64,000 nt of DNA from Christensenella sp. (GTDB taxonomy: Bacteria; Bacillota; Clostridia; Christensenellales; CAG-917), in assembly GCA_022009775.1 (NCBI GenBank), contig CP091723.1, positions 992,001 through 1,056,000 on the forward strand. The letters run 5' to 3'. Shown one piece after another: positions 1-7,837 of the stretch (position 1 is the first letter of the stretch; the number at the start of each line of letters is the position of its first letter). Under the pieces are notes generated by a model, which was not told the DNA's origin, did not search any database, and was given only the letters and a program-made list of their open reading frames with translations. The position numbers and the translations under genes are program-made.

Positions 1-2
1 AC

Positions 3-224
3 GAAAAAATCGGCGTCATCGTCAACAGAGTCACCGACGAAGAAACGGTGCGTTCGCTCGATTATGACGGAGTGGAACTTCTCGCAACCATAGGCGACGA
101 CGCAAATCTTGCAGAATTCGACCTTAAAGGCGAGAGCGTATTCGAATTACCAAAAGAATCAAAAGTTGTAAAGGGAGTCGAGACCGCCTTGCAAAAAATG
201 GGCGTTATCGGCGACCGAACTTAA
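3..224 (+). CDS. CooC-like P-loop ATPase, C-terminal part (cut by window edge)
   Basis: The reading frame is open from the window edge and gives 73 residues before a TAA stop. The tail has the pattern of CooC/nitrogenase-iron-protein-like ATPases: a VIVNRV strand, a GDDANLAEFD segment and an ELPKES stretch before the last helix. CooC proteins use ATP to help load nickel into carbon monoxide dehydrogenase. The Walker A part lies outside the window, so the family call rests on the tail only. It is 14 bases upstream of the dehydratase subunit gene and probably heads the same transcript. A general ParA/MinD-type ATPase is the alternative. Confidence 0.6.
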   Translation, partial: EKIGVIVNRVTDEETVRSLDYDGVELLATIGDDANLAEFDLKGESVFELPKESKVVKGVETALQKMGVIGDRT

Positions 225-238
225 AATAGGAGAAAAAT

Positions 239-1442
239 ATGAGAGACCTGAAACATTTGCTCTACTTTGAGAATCTCTTGCAGGAAGCCAACAACGAGTT
301 GGTTCAGCAAGCGGTCAAAGAAGACGGCAAAATCGCGCTGGGCTACACGTGCTATCACGTGCCCGAAGTGTTGCTCAATCTCGACAACTGCTTCAGCGTG
401 AGACTTCGTGCGCCGAGAACGGGTTCGGTGGACATCGCAACCTATTATCTCAGCCCGTTCATTTGCGGATTTGCAAAAGCGTTGCTCGAACGCGGCATCG
501 AAGGCGGCTACGGCTTCTTGTCTGCGCTTTTTGCGGGCGAGACTTGCAGCGAGATGAACAGAACGATCGAGCATTTCGAGCTATTGCGTCTTGTCGATAA
601 CGACAAATTCTTTGTCAGCATATTCGATATGCCGTTCAAGACCAACGACCACTGCGTTGAAAGTTATGTCAATCAGATGCGCCTTAAAGTGCTTGGCAAA
701 CTCAAAGAAGTGTACGGAGTGGACATCTCCGACGACGCTATGAGAAAAGCGGTGGAACTTCACAACAGAGTGTGCAGAGCAATCACCGCAATAGGCGAGT
801 TCAGAAAGGAAGAAAATCCGCGCATCACGGGTTATGAATTCCACGTTCTTTGCCTTGCGACGTATTGTTGCCCGAAATATCTCATCGTGGACAAACTCGA
901 AGAAACGCTCGAAGAGTTGCGCCATCGCGAACCCGATCAAAAGAAATTCTATAGGGCGAGAGTGGTGCTTGTCGGCAGCGAAATCGACGATCCCGACTTC
1001 ACGAAACTCTTTGAAGACAGCGGCGCATTCGTGTGCGCGGACAGATATTGTTTCGGTTCTTTCCCCGGGAAGAGAAGAGATTATTCTCAACGACGAAGAA
1101 GACGTTCTCACTCAGATTTGCCGTCACTATATGAAGACATGCCAGTGCCCGAGATATATGGAACACGAAAAGGTCGACGGTCGTCGTCAATACGTCAAGC
1201 AACTTGTCGAAGATTTCCATGCGGACGGCGTCGTGTACGAACAACTCAAATTCTGCGAATACTGGGGATACGAGCGTGCGCTTGCTTCCTACATAATGAC
1301 CAACGAATTCGGCATTCCGTCAATCGCAATCGACCGTCAGTATACGGCAAATGCGTCGGGACAACTCAGAACGCGTATTCAGGCGTTCGTTGAAAGCCTT
1401 GAAATCAAGCACATTCAAAAGGCGAAAAAGGCAAAGGAGTGA
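239..1442 (+). CDS. 2-hydroxyacyl-CoA dehydratase family protein, smaller subunit (one frameshift)
   Basis: About 400 residues once one extra base is allowed in the CCCCGGG run at 1063-1069; as written, the frame leaves the family pattern after GSFPG and resumes with REEII in the next frame. Family hallmarks are GYTCYHVPE near the N-terminus, DRYCFGS, CQCPRY and KFCEYW. Cysteines at these places hold the [4Fe-4S] or double-cubane cluster in HgdB, FldC and DCCP relatives. The start follows an AGGAG site. It is followed after 3 bases by the second subunit gene and then the activase. The product is either a dehydratase subunit or a double-cubane reductase; the sequence alone does not decide. Confidence 0.8.
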
Positions 1443-1445
1443 GTT

Positions 1446-2990
1446 ATGGCAAAGAAAACTTACGGCGGATATAAAAATCTGCATCAGGATAAAACCGGAC
1501 TTTACAAACATCGCGAATGGCGCGGTTTCAAGGACACGCTCGTTGACTACTGGCGTTGGCTCGTCACCTGGAAAGATATGGTGGTGATGGTGCTCAAAAA
1601 TCCCGTTGCGGTGGTCAAGGGGCTGTGGAGATATCGCTGGATGGCGACCTATCTTTCAACGCCGGCATTTGTTGATCGTCACACCGAAGGTTTGCGCGGG
1701 CCGCAACTTTTGATGACGCATCTTCATTTCAACATGATCGTCAAGCATGCAACGGGGCTTATTCTCACTGCGTTCGAAGCGGATGAAAAGATGTTCCCGA
1801 AGAACAAAAAAAGCAAAAAACTCGTGTGCATAGACGAGCTTATCCCCGTCGAATTCATCGCGGGTTTCCCCAATCTCAAGGCGTACCCGATGCAAACCAT
1901 GCCCATATTTCTTTCAAGCATGGTGGACCAACTCGTTGTGCCGCCTTATCTTGACGCAATCGAGAGTTTCGGCGTGCCGGCGGACGTGTGTCCGTTGCCG
2001 AGTGCGGAAGCGGGCGTGTGCGTAGAAGACGACTATCCGAAACTCGGCAAGTGCATGATAACCTGCAATATGCCTTGCGACGGTTCTATCATGACCACCA
2101 CTTTCCAAGACAGATATTTCAAACTGCCAACTCACGTTTACAACGTGCCTTTGAGGTATAAGGGCGAAGACGTGCAAAAATACGCCGTTGACGAAATCAA
2201 AGACCTTATCAAATTCGTCGAAGACCAAACGGGTGAAAAATTTGATTGGGACGCATTTATAAAGGCTCTTGAAAGATACAACAAGCAACTTGATTACGAA
2301 CTTCAGAAGTGGGAAGTCAACAAGACCAACTATCCGCAGATGACCGGCGCAACGTTCTGGCTTTACAGACTTTATTATTATCATCTCTCGGGCGGTTTTG
2401 ACAAACGCTTCCTTAAAGTTGACAAGAAAGTCAACAAAATCATGGAAAAAGCGTACGCAAAGAAGACCAAAGCAAGCAAGGAAATGCGCCACCGCGCAAT
2501 CGTGTGGAGTTGCCCTGCAAACTATTATACGTCCTTTGCGAACTGGCTTGAAAATTGCTGGGGCATAAACGTCGTCATGGATATGGAAACCATGATTTCG
2601 TATCTCAAATTCCGCACCGACACGCACGAGCATGCGCTCGAAGACCTTGCAAAGACTTATCAGCGCGCGACCATGCGTACCCACACCAAAGGCGGATACG
2701 CAAACGTTCTCAACGAGTGCTGGAGAGTTGCCGAAGAATACAACGTGGACACGATTATCATGTACGACCAAATCTCCTGCAAAGGTATGGACGGTCTCGT
2801 CGGTATATTTGACGAACAGGCAAGAGAGCGCGGCTACAATTTCATCTGGGTGCAACAGGATCTTATGGACAGCCGCACGATATCCAGACGCGATATGCGC
2901 GAGCAAGTCAACAAGTATATGCAAACCGTTTTGCAGGAAAAACCCGTCGACGAAACACTTTTGGACTTCGACGATTCACAGGCGTGGTAA
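1446..2990 (+). CDS. 2-hydroxyacyl-CoA dehydratase family protein, larger subunit
   Basis: This 514-residue soluble protein belongs to the HgdA/HgdB/BcrC-type superfamily. The core is the LVCIDELIPVE and AGFPNLKAYPMQ region followed by CPLPSAEAG, CMITCNMPCDGS and, near the C-terminus, MYDQISCKG and a WVQQDLMDSRT segment, where the family places cluster and substrate residues. The first 70 residues are basic and rich in tryptophan and have no family motif that I recognise. GGAG precedes the ATG at the usual distance and overlaps the end of the upstream gene. With the smaller subunit it should form the heterodimer that receives an electron from the activase. The substrate is unknown. Confidence 0.82.
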   Translation: MAKKTYGGYKNLHQDKTGLYKHREWRGFKDTLVDYWRWLVTWKDMVVMVLKNPVAVVKGLWRYRWMATYLSTPAFVDRHTEGLRGPQLLMTHLHFNMIVKHATGLILTAFEADEKMFPKNKKSKKLVCIDELIPVEFIAGFPNLKAYPMQTMPIFLSSMVDQLVVPPYLDAIESFGVPADVCPLPSAEAGVCVEDDYPKLGKCMITCNMPCDGSIMTTTFQDRYFKLPTHVYNVPLRYKGEDVQKYAVDEIKDLIKFVEDQTGEKFDWDAFIKALERYNKQLDYELQKWEVNKTNYPQMTGATFWLYRLYYYHLSGGFDKRFLKVDKKVNKIMEKAYAKKTKASKEMRHRAIVWSCPANYYTSFANWLENCWGINVVMDMETMISYLKFRTDTHEHALEDLAKTYQRATMRTHTKGGYANVLNECWRVAEEYNVDTIIMYDQISCKGMDGLVGIFDEQARERGYNFIWVQQDLMDSRTISRRDMREQVNKYMQTVLQEKPVDETLLDFDDSQAW

Positions 2991-3024
2991 GACGCAAATT
3001 CTTTGAAAAGGAAGGAAAACTATT

Positions 3025-3825
3025 ATGAAATATTTTGGCGGATGCGACGTAGGTTCAACCTACACCAAAGCAGTTATATTGGATGAAAACGGCAAGATGC
3101 TTGCCGACACCACCATCAAGAGCAAAATCAATGCGGCACTCTCTGCAGAAGCCGCTATGAACGAAGTCGTGGCAAAGGTCCCCGAACTCAAAGGCGACGT
3201 CAAGAACCTTACATATCTCGTTGGCACGGGATACGGCAGAAACAAGGTCGCTACGGCAGACGAAAACATCTCCGAAATCTCTTGCCACGCAATGGGCGTC
3301 CACGTGACAGATCCAAGCGTCAAGGCAATCATAGATATCGGCGGACAAGACATCAAGGGTATCGCAATAGATACGGACGGCACTGTCAAGAACTTCGCAA
3401 TGAACGACAAGTGCGCGGCAGGTACGGGACGTTTCTTCGAAGCAATGGCAAGATCGTTTGAAATGTCGCTCAGCGACTTCTCCAAACTCTCGCTCAAAGC
3501 AAAGAACGTCATTCCCATCTCTGCACAATGCACCGTTTTTGCAGAATCCGAAGTCATTTCGCTCGTCGGCGAAGGCAAGCCCACGGACGAGATAGCGGCA
3601 GGTATCGAAATGAGCGTTGCAAAGAGATGCTTCGTCATGGCAAAGAAAGCGGGCGCAACGGACAGCATCACGCTTACGGGCGGTTGCGCAAAGAACGACG
3701 GACTTAAACAGGCAATAGAGCAAGTGCTCAAGATAAAGGTCATCGACCTTAAAACCGACCCGCAACTTATGGGCGCGCTCGGAGCGGCGGAATACGCAAG
3801 ACAAAAAGGCTTGGCAAAAGCGTAA
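3025..3825 (+). CDS. 2-hydroxyacyl-CoA dehydratase activase (ATP-dependent electron donor)
   Basis: This 266-residue ASKHA-fold ATPase is of the HgdC/BadF/BcrA type. DVGST at residues 8-12 and GGQD at 106-109 form the phosphate-binding motifs. Cys130 in the NDKCAAGTGRFFE signature and Cys169 in SAQCTVFAESE are the two ligands each subunit gives to the [4Fe-4S] cluster bridging the homodimer. In characterised members, ATP hydrolysis drives a low-potential electron onto the dehydratase. The length is normal and the motifs are complete. AAGGAAGG precedes the start. It lies directly after both dehydratase subunits, which makes this three-gene unit convincing. Confidence 0.92.
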   Translation: MKYFGGCDVGSTYTKAVILDENGKMLADTTIKSKINAALSAEAAMNEVVAKVPELKGDVKNLTYLVGTGYGRNKVATADENISEISCHAMGVHVTDPSVKAIIDIGGQDIKGIAIDTDGTVKNFAMNDKCAAGTGRFFEAMARSFEMSLSDFSKLSLKAKNVIPISAQCTVFAESEVISLVGEGKPTDEIAAGIEMSVAKRCFVMAKKAGATDSITLTGGCAKNDGLKQAIEQVLKIKVIDLKTDPQLMGALGAAEYARQKGLAKA

Positions 3826-3835
3826 GGAGTGAATT

Positions 3836-4012
3836 ATGACACCGGGAGTTATCGCAGGTATAGTCATCGGATGCGTGGCAGGAGCGGCATTGTTGTTCTT
3901 CCTTCTCACGTTCACGATTTATTGGTTCAATCTCGATATGAAATTCGTCTACTGGTTCTACCACAAGATGAAGAAACATTACGACCACATGGAGCGCACG
4001 CACAAACTGTGA
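3836..4012 (+). CDS. small single-pass membrane protein in the dehydratase operon
   Basis: A 58-residue protein begins 10 bases after the activase stop, behind a GGAGTGA site. Residues 4-30 are one hydrophobic helix with glycine and alanine spacing, followed by an aromatic, then a basic and histidine-rich tail (HKMKKHYDHMERTHKL). I recognise no family. The good ribosome binding site and tight packing between operon genes support it being real. It may anchor the redox proteins or bind metal through the His-rich tail, but this is inference from composition only. Confidence 0.6.
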   Translation: MTPGVIAGIVIGCVAGAALLFFLLTFTIYWFNLDMKFVYWFYHKMKKHYDHMERTHKL

Positions 4013-4031
4013 TTGCGTTTGAAAAAACGAT

Positions 4032-4743
4032 ATGATAAGCATATTCGACAACGATATAAAGGATATTCTCGGCCTTTTGGACGGAACGCCGTCCAAAAGG
4101 TTTCCTTTTGACGAAAAAGACGTTTTGCCGACGCAGGAGAGAAGCGATCTCGTGCTCATGCGCGATTCGGCGTACGAACTCGGCGGAAGCAATCTCGACT
4201 CGCTCGGTATGGCACTCGTAACCGACGACGTAGCCCTGAAAAGCGAAACCATTCTCGTCGGGAAGGAACTCAAAGACATCAAAGCCGATTGCAATTATGC
4301 AAAAATCGTGCTGATTTCTCTGAAACAAAGCCCCGATGAAGAACAAAAGATTTTCGATTTGATAAAATCGCTTGAATATGCCAAATACAAGGACAACGTC
4401 AAGGGCTTTATGATGCGAGCGTCTGCTCTCACAAAACGTGAACAGGTGCGCGTAAGCAAGCAGGCACTAAAAGACGGATTGAGTTTTCAGAAACTTGGCA
4501 ACACGATTATTGCAAGTTATCTCACACGCTCCGTCGTGTCTGCCGTCACCGTGATTTTTCATAGCCGACGCACACGTCGATTTTGCACCTATCTATGAAA
4601 TTTCCGACCGTTCGTCCGAAGTTCTCGATGCCTTAAACCACATTCTCGACAACGTACTCGTGGATTGCGCACATTGCAATCTGAAAGAGATTTGCGATAA
4701 GGTTGAAGGTATGCGTGAATTGCATCTAAAACGCGCTAAATAG
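4032..4743 (+). CDS. reduced homologue of the acetyl-CoA synthase beta subunit (one frameshift)
   Basis: The frame runs to an early stop at 4598, but removing one T from the T5 run at 4555-4559 continues it to 4743 and gives 236 residues. From memory of Moorella AcsB, the corrected protein follows its middle region: an ELGG turn near residue 50, then VRVSKQALKDGLSFQKLG around 139-156, which matches AcsB's RVSKDAVAKGF block, then a VTVIF strand. The C-terminus has C212-x2-C215-x5-C221 and EGMRELH, not the four-cysteine A-cluster spacing of true ACS. There is no N-terminal CODH-binding domain. The neighbours are a CooC-like ATPase and the dehydratase/activase genes. No Shine-Dalgarno site is visible. 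Confidence 0.6.
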
Positions 4744-4746
4744 CAA

Positions 4747-4822
4747 GAACAAAAGCCGTCATCGCGGCAACGGCATCGCTTGAAAGCAAGCAACGCCGAG
4801 AGCCGCATTAGGCTTTTGTTCT
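4747..4822 (+). terminator. long nested hairpin after the dehydratase operon
   Basis: AGAACAAAAGCC at 4747-4758 is the exact complement of GGCTTTTGTTCT at 4811-4822. Inside are nested GCGGC/GCCGC, GGC/GCC and GCTTG/CAAGC stems. The stop codon of the preceding gene is only 4 bases away, so it probably ends that transcript, although the T-run is short. Its inner part is the hairpin of the 188-bp repeat. Confidence 0.5.
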
Positions 4823-5448
4823 ACTAACCGCGCCGAAAATCTTTGCTATCGGTTCAATTACGGACAAAAACTCCTGCCGCAATTTCGCAAGATTGTCGGC
4901 TTGGTGCTTTTGATTTGGTGGGGCACCCACACCCGAATTGATGCCGTCATCGCGGCAACGGCATCGCTTGAAAGCAAGCAACGCCGAGAGCCGCATTAGG
5001 CTTTTGTTCTGCTAACCGCGCCGAAAATCTTTGCTATCAGTTTAATCACGGACAAAAATTCCTGCCACAATTTCGCAAGATTGTCGGCTTGGTGCTTTTG
5101 ATTTGGTGGGGCACCCACACCCGAATTGATGCCGTCATCGCGGCAACGGCATCGCTTGAAAGCAAGCAACGCCGAGAGCCGCATTAGGCTTTTGTTCTGC
5201 TAACCGCGCCGAAAATCTTTGCTATCAGTTTAATCACGGACAAAAATTCCTGCCACAATTTCGCAAGATTGTCGGCTTGGTGCTTTTGATTTGGTGGGGC
5301 ACCCACACCCGAATTGATGCCGTCATAGCGGCAACGGCATCGCTTGAAAGCAAGCAACGCCGAGAGCCGCATTAGGCTTATTGTTCTGCTAACCGCGCCG
5401 AAAATCTTTGCTATCGGTTCAATCACGGATAAAAACTCCTGCCGCAAT
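4755..5448. repeat. 188-bp tandem repeat, about 3.7 copies
   Basis: Copies begin at 4755, 4943, 5131 and 5319, each exactly 188 bases apart; the last stops after about 130 bases. Differences are few: two blocks of substitutions around TATCRGTT, and a TCATAGCGG variant plus one extra base in the last copy. Each unit has a nested hairpin: GCGGC, GGC and GCTTG on the left, pairing with CAAGC, GCC and GCCGC on the right. On the minus strand each unit also has a 62-codon open frame joined to the next by TAATG. These frames carry non-conservative changes and no ribosome binding site, so I do not call them genes. Confidence 0.95.
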
Positions 5449-5484
5449 CATTCATTATTAATTATTCATTGTTAATTATTCATT

Positions 5485-5515
5485 AAAAAAGCACGGTCAA
5501 TGCCGTGCTTTTTTT
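5485..5515 (-). terminator. terminator of the histidine kinase gene
   Basis: The stem GCACGG/CCGTGC with a TCAATG loop is flanked by A6 and T7, so it could work in both directions. It begins two bases beyond the kinase stop codon. The preceding 35 bases are an AT-rich stretch with two TTAATTATTCATT copies. Confidence 0.85.
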
Positions 5516-5516
5516 G

Positions 5517-6773
5517 TTAGCATTTGAAATTGCTTTTTCTTTTCGGAACGACGGGAGTGCCGTCTTTTTTCTTGCGGATAAGCGGTATGTATACGTCAAA
5601 CACCGTGCCTTTGTCTTCTATGCCGTGGCATTCTATTGTGCCGTCATGCGCTTTTACGGTTGCCGCCGCGATTGAAAGCCCCAGTCCGAAACTTTGGTTA
5701 TCGGGATTTTGTCTTGCGCCGTCCGTGCGATAAAAGCGGTCGAAAACGTGTTTTGCATCTTCTTTTGAGATACATTCGCCCGTATTCATAACAGAAAGAT
5801 GCGCTTTTTTGTTTTCCACGCAAAGTTTCAATCCGACCTTTCCTTTTTCTCCCGAATATTTGATTGCGTTGTCAAGCAAAATTATTACGAGACGTTCGAG
5901 TGTATTCGAGTCGCCGTATAGGTTTACGAAAGGTTGAATTTCCGTTAACAACTTCACGTCTTTTTCAAAGCACGTCGCTTCGAAACTCAGACATGCGCCT
6001 TCCGCAATCGCACTGAAATCGACTTCTTGCTTTGGTAGTTCGCTCTGTTCGAGCTTGCTAAGTTCCAGCATGCTGTTGATAAGGTCTTTCATGCGCACGA
6101 GTTGCGCGGTGATGGAATCAATCCATTTTTGGTTGTCGGCAACGGTAGATTGCGGCTCGCTCTTTATGACCGAAAGGTTTGTTCCGATTATCGTAAGCGG
6201 AGTTTTGAGTTCGTGCGAAGCGTTTGCGATAAGGTCGCGTTGTTTTGTCATGGCGGTTGCGACGGGGTGGAGTAGTCTTGCAGACGAGAGCAGGGCAAGC
6301 AGCGCGACAAACACCACCGAGCAACAATAGAGCAATGCAACCATAACCGCCGTGTTTGAAAGTTGTTTGTGGTATGACGTGCGGTCTATCAGCGCAAAGA
6401 GAGTGCCGTGCTCATACTCCTTGCTTGCCACGACAAAGTAGCGGTTGCCCACTTTGAATTTGCCTTCCTTGACCGCCAAAGATTGTGACACGATTTCTTC
6501 GGCGTCTTCTTTGGAATATATGTCCAAGTTGCCGATTATCTCAAATTGACCGCTGTCATACTTGCAGATGAAGACGCACTTCAAATCGTTTGGCACGCCT
6601 TCGTTGTAGTTTTGCGGATCGACAAGAGCCTTGTCGAGATTGTTGCGGATAAAAATGTCGTTCGAGCCGTACACAACGCCGAAAAGACCGCCCAGCACGA
6701 TAAGCAGGAATATGGCGGAGATGAGCGTCGAAGTGACGGTGTATTCGATACGTTGTTTGCGGATGATATCCAT
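5517..6773 (-). CDS. membrane sensor histidine kinase
   Basis: 418 residues. Transmembrane helices lie at about 14-36 and 142-164, enclosing an extracytoplasmic sensor region of about 105 residues with no domain that I recognise. The phospho-acceptor is His187 in ANASHELKTPL. The ATPase domain has the N-box (LLDNAIKYSG), an F-box (VFDRFYRTD) and the G-box FGLGLSIA. No HAMP domain is obvious. Phosphotransfer should go to the response regulator encoded upstream on the same strand. A TTGGAG site precedes the ATG. A hairpin between the two genes may lower kinase expression relative to the regulator. Confidence 0.92.
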   Translation of the reverse strand: MDIIRKQRIEYTVTSTLISAIFLLIVLGGLFGVVYGSNDIFIRNNLDKALVDPQNYNEGVPNDLKCVFICKYDSGQFEIIGNLDIYSKEDAEEIVSQSLAVKEGKFKVGNRYFVVASKEYEHGTLFALIDRTSYHKQLSNTAVMVALLYCCSVVFVALLALLSSARLLHPVATAMTKQRDLIANASHELKTPLTIIGTNLSVIKSEPQSTVADNQKWIDSITAQLVRMKDLINSMLELSKLEQSELPKQEVDFSAIAEGACLSFEATCFEKDVKLLTEIQPFVNLYGDSNTLERLVIILLDNAIKYSGEKGKVGLKLCVENKKAHLSVMNTGECISKEDAKHVFDRFYRTDGARQNPDNQSFGLGLSIAAATVKAHDGTIECHGIEDKGTVFDVYIPLIRKKKDGTPVVPKRKSNFKC

Positions 6774-6837
6774 CTATATTGCTCCAATCGGTAGTTTATG
6801 CTGTCAAAACAGCGAAGTAAAATGTCGATATTGTCAT

Positions 6838-6867
6838 ATAAAAACAAAAGCGCGACTTGTGTCGCGC
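6838..6867 (-). terminator. hairpin between response regulator and kinase genes
   Basis: GCGCGAC/GTCGCGC with a TTGT loop is followed on the minus strand by TTTTGTTTT. It sits just after the regulator stop codon and before the kinase ribosome binding site, so it looks like a partial terminator inside the two-gene operon. Confidence 0.7.
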
Positions 6868-6873
6868 CCCGTG

Positions 6874-7554
6874 TTATGCTTTGGGTTGGCTCAGGCGATA
6901 GCCCACTCCGCGCACGGATTCGATTGTGAAATCCGCGTCAAGGTGCGTAAGTTTCTTGCGAAGGAAAGACATATACACTTCAAGGTTGTTGGACTCGAAT
7001 TCGCTGTTGAGCCCCCATGCTTTGAGTATAAGATTTTCTTTCGTTGCAACGAAGTTGGGGTATTCGAAAAGGTATCTCAGAAGTTCAAATTCTTTGCCGG
7101 TCAGATTGATAGAGCCTTTCTGTGTCGAGAGCGTGAAAGTGGTGAGATCGAGTGAAGCGTTCTGATATTCGAGTTTGTTGTCCGAAAGGAGTTTTCCGCG
7201 TCTTCTGAGCACCGCGCGTATACGTGCGGAGAGTTCGTTGAAAGAGAATGGTTTTGACACGTAATCGTCCGCGCCTTTGTCGAGCCCTTCAATTTTGTCT
7301 TTTTCGTCGGTGAGTGCGGTGAGCATAATGACAGGTGTTTCGAGTTTTCTCGCACGCATTTTTGCAAGCACTTCAAAACCGTTAAGTTTTGGCATCATAA
7401 CGTCGAGAAGCACTATATCGTACATTCCCGTCGATGCAAAATTGAGTCCGTCGGCACCGTCGTAAACGCAATCCACGTCGTAGCCGTCTTTCATCAGCAT
7501 TTGAGCGAGTGCTCTGGACAATTCTTTTTCGTCTTCAACAAGTAGTATTCTCAT
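6874..7554 (-). CDS. OmpR/PhoB-family response regulator
   Basis: 226 residues. The receiver domain has the acidic pair in VEDEKE, phospho-acceptor Asp51 in VLLDVMMP, and the conserved Lys in YVSKPFSF. The C-terminal winged helix ends with VRGVGYRL, typical of the PhoB group. Length is normal. GGAGACCACA precedes the ATG and a clear promoter lies 45-75 bases upstream. It is the first gene of the pair with the histidine kinase. Its targets cannot be read from the sequence, but the divergently transcribed surface-protein genes at 7.8-10.7 kb are natural candidates. Confidence 0.93.
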   Translation of the reverse strand: MRILLVEDEKELSRALAQMLMKDGYDVDCVYDGADGLNFASTGMYDIVLLDVMMPKLNGFEVLAKMRARKLETPVIMLTALTDEKDKIEGLDKGADDYVSKPFSFNELSARIRAVLRRRGKLLSDNKLEYQNASLDLTTFTLSTQKGSINLTGKEFELLRYLFEYPNFVATKENLILKAWGLNSEFESNNLEVYMSFLRKKLTHLDADFTIESVRGVGYRLSQPKA

Positions 7555-7599
7555 TGTGGTCTCCTGAAAGAAATTGCGTTTTCTTACAATTTGATTATT

Positions 7600-7628
7600 A
7601 TTATACTACTTTCGTCGTCTTAAAACAA
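7600..7628 (-). promoter_or_regulatory. promoter of the two-component operon
   Basis: On the minus strand TTGTTT, a 17-base spacer and a perfect TATAAT are followed by the regulator gene about 45 bases downstream. Confidence 0.8.
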
Positions 7629-7723
7629 TATTAAAAACGGACGTTTTCAAAACTATTTCAATAAAATCAGCTCTTGGATTGTATATATTATAAGTTAAAA
7701 TATACCATTATCGCGCGCCCGTA

Positions 7724-7752
7724 TTGCTAAAACGCTTATTTGATGTTATAAT
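7724..7752 (+). promoter_or_regulatory. promoter of the surface-protein operon
   Basis: TTGCTA, a 17-base spacer and TATAAT lie 85 bases before the TTG start at 7838. It is divergent from the two-component promoter, with about 95 bases between them. Confidence 0.75.
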
Positions 7753-7837
7753 CATATATCCAATAAGAGATATGCGGAAGCGAAAACTTGCATAGCGGGT
7801 GTTTGCGCATAGTCGGAACAACTAAAGAGAGACGGCT

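Noticed and set aside
1063..1069. Programmed ribosomal frameshifting as the general explanation of the broken genes
   Set aside because: Sites vary in sequence and direction, lack stimulatory structures and hit enzymes where no such control is known. A slippage or base-calling cause fits better.
4808..5447. Three chained 62-codon minus-strand frames joined by TAATG in the 188-bp repeat
   Set aside because: They follow from the repeat itself. There is no ribosome binding site or promoter, and the differences between copies include Pro/Leu, Glu/Lys and Arg/Trp changes with no sign of protein-level selection.
4755..5448. The repeat array as a CRISPR
   Set aside because: Units are 188 bases and alike along their full length; there are no short repeats with unique spacers and no cas genes.
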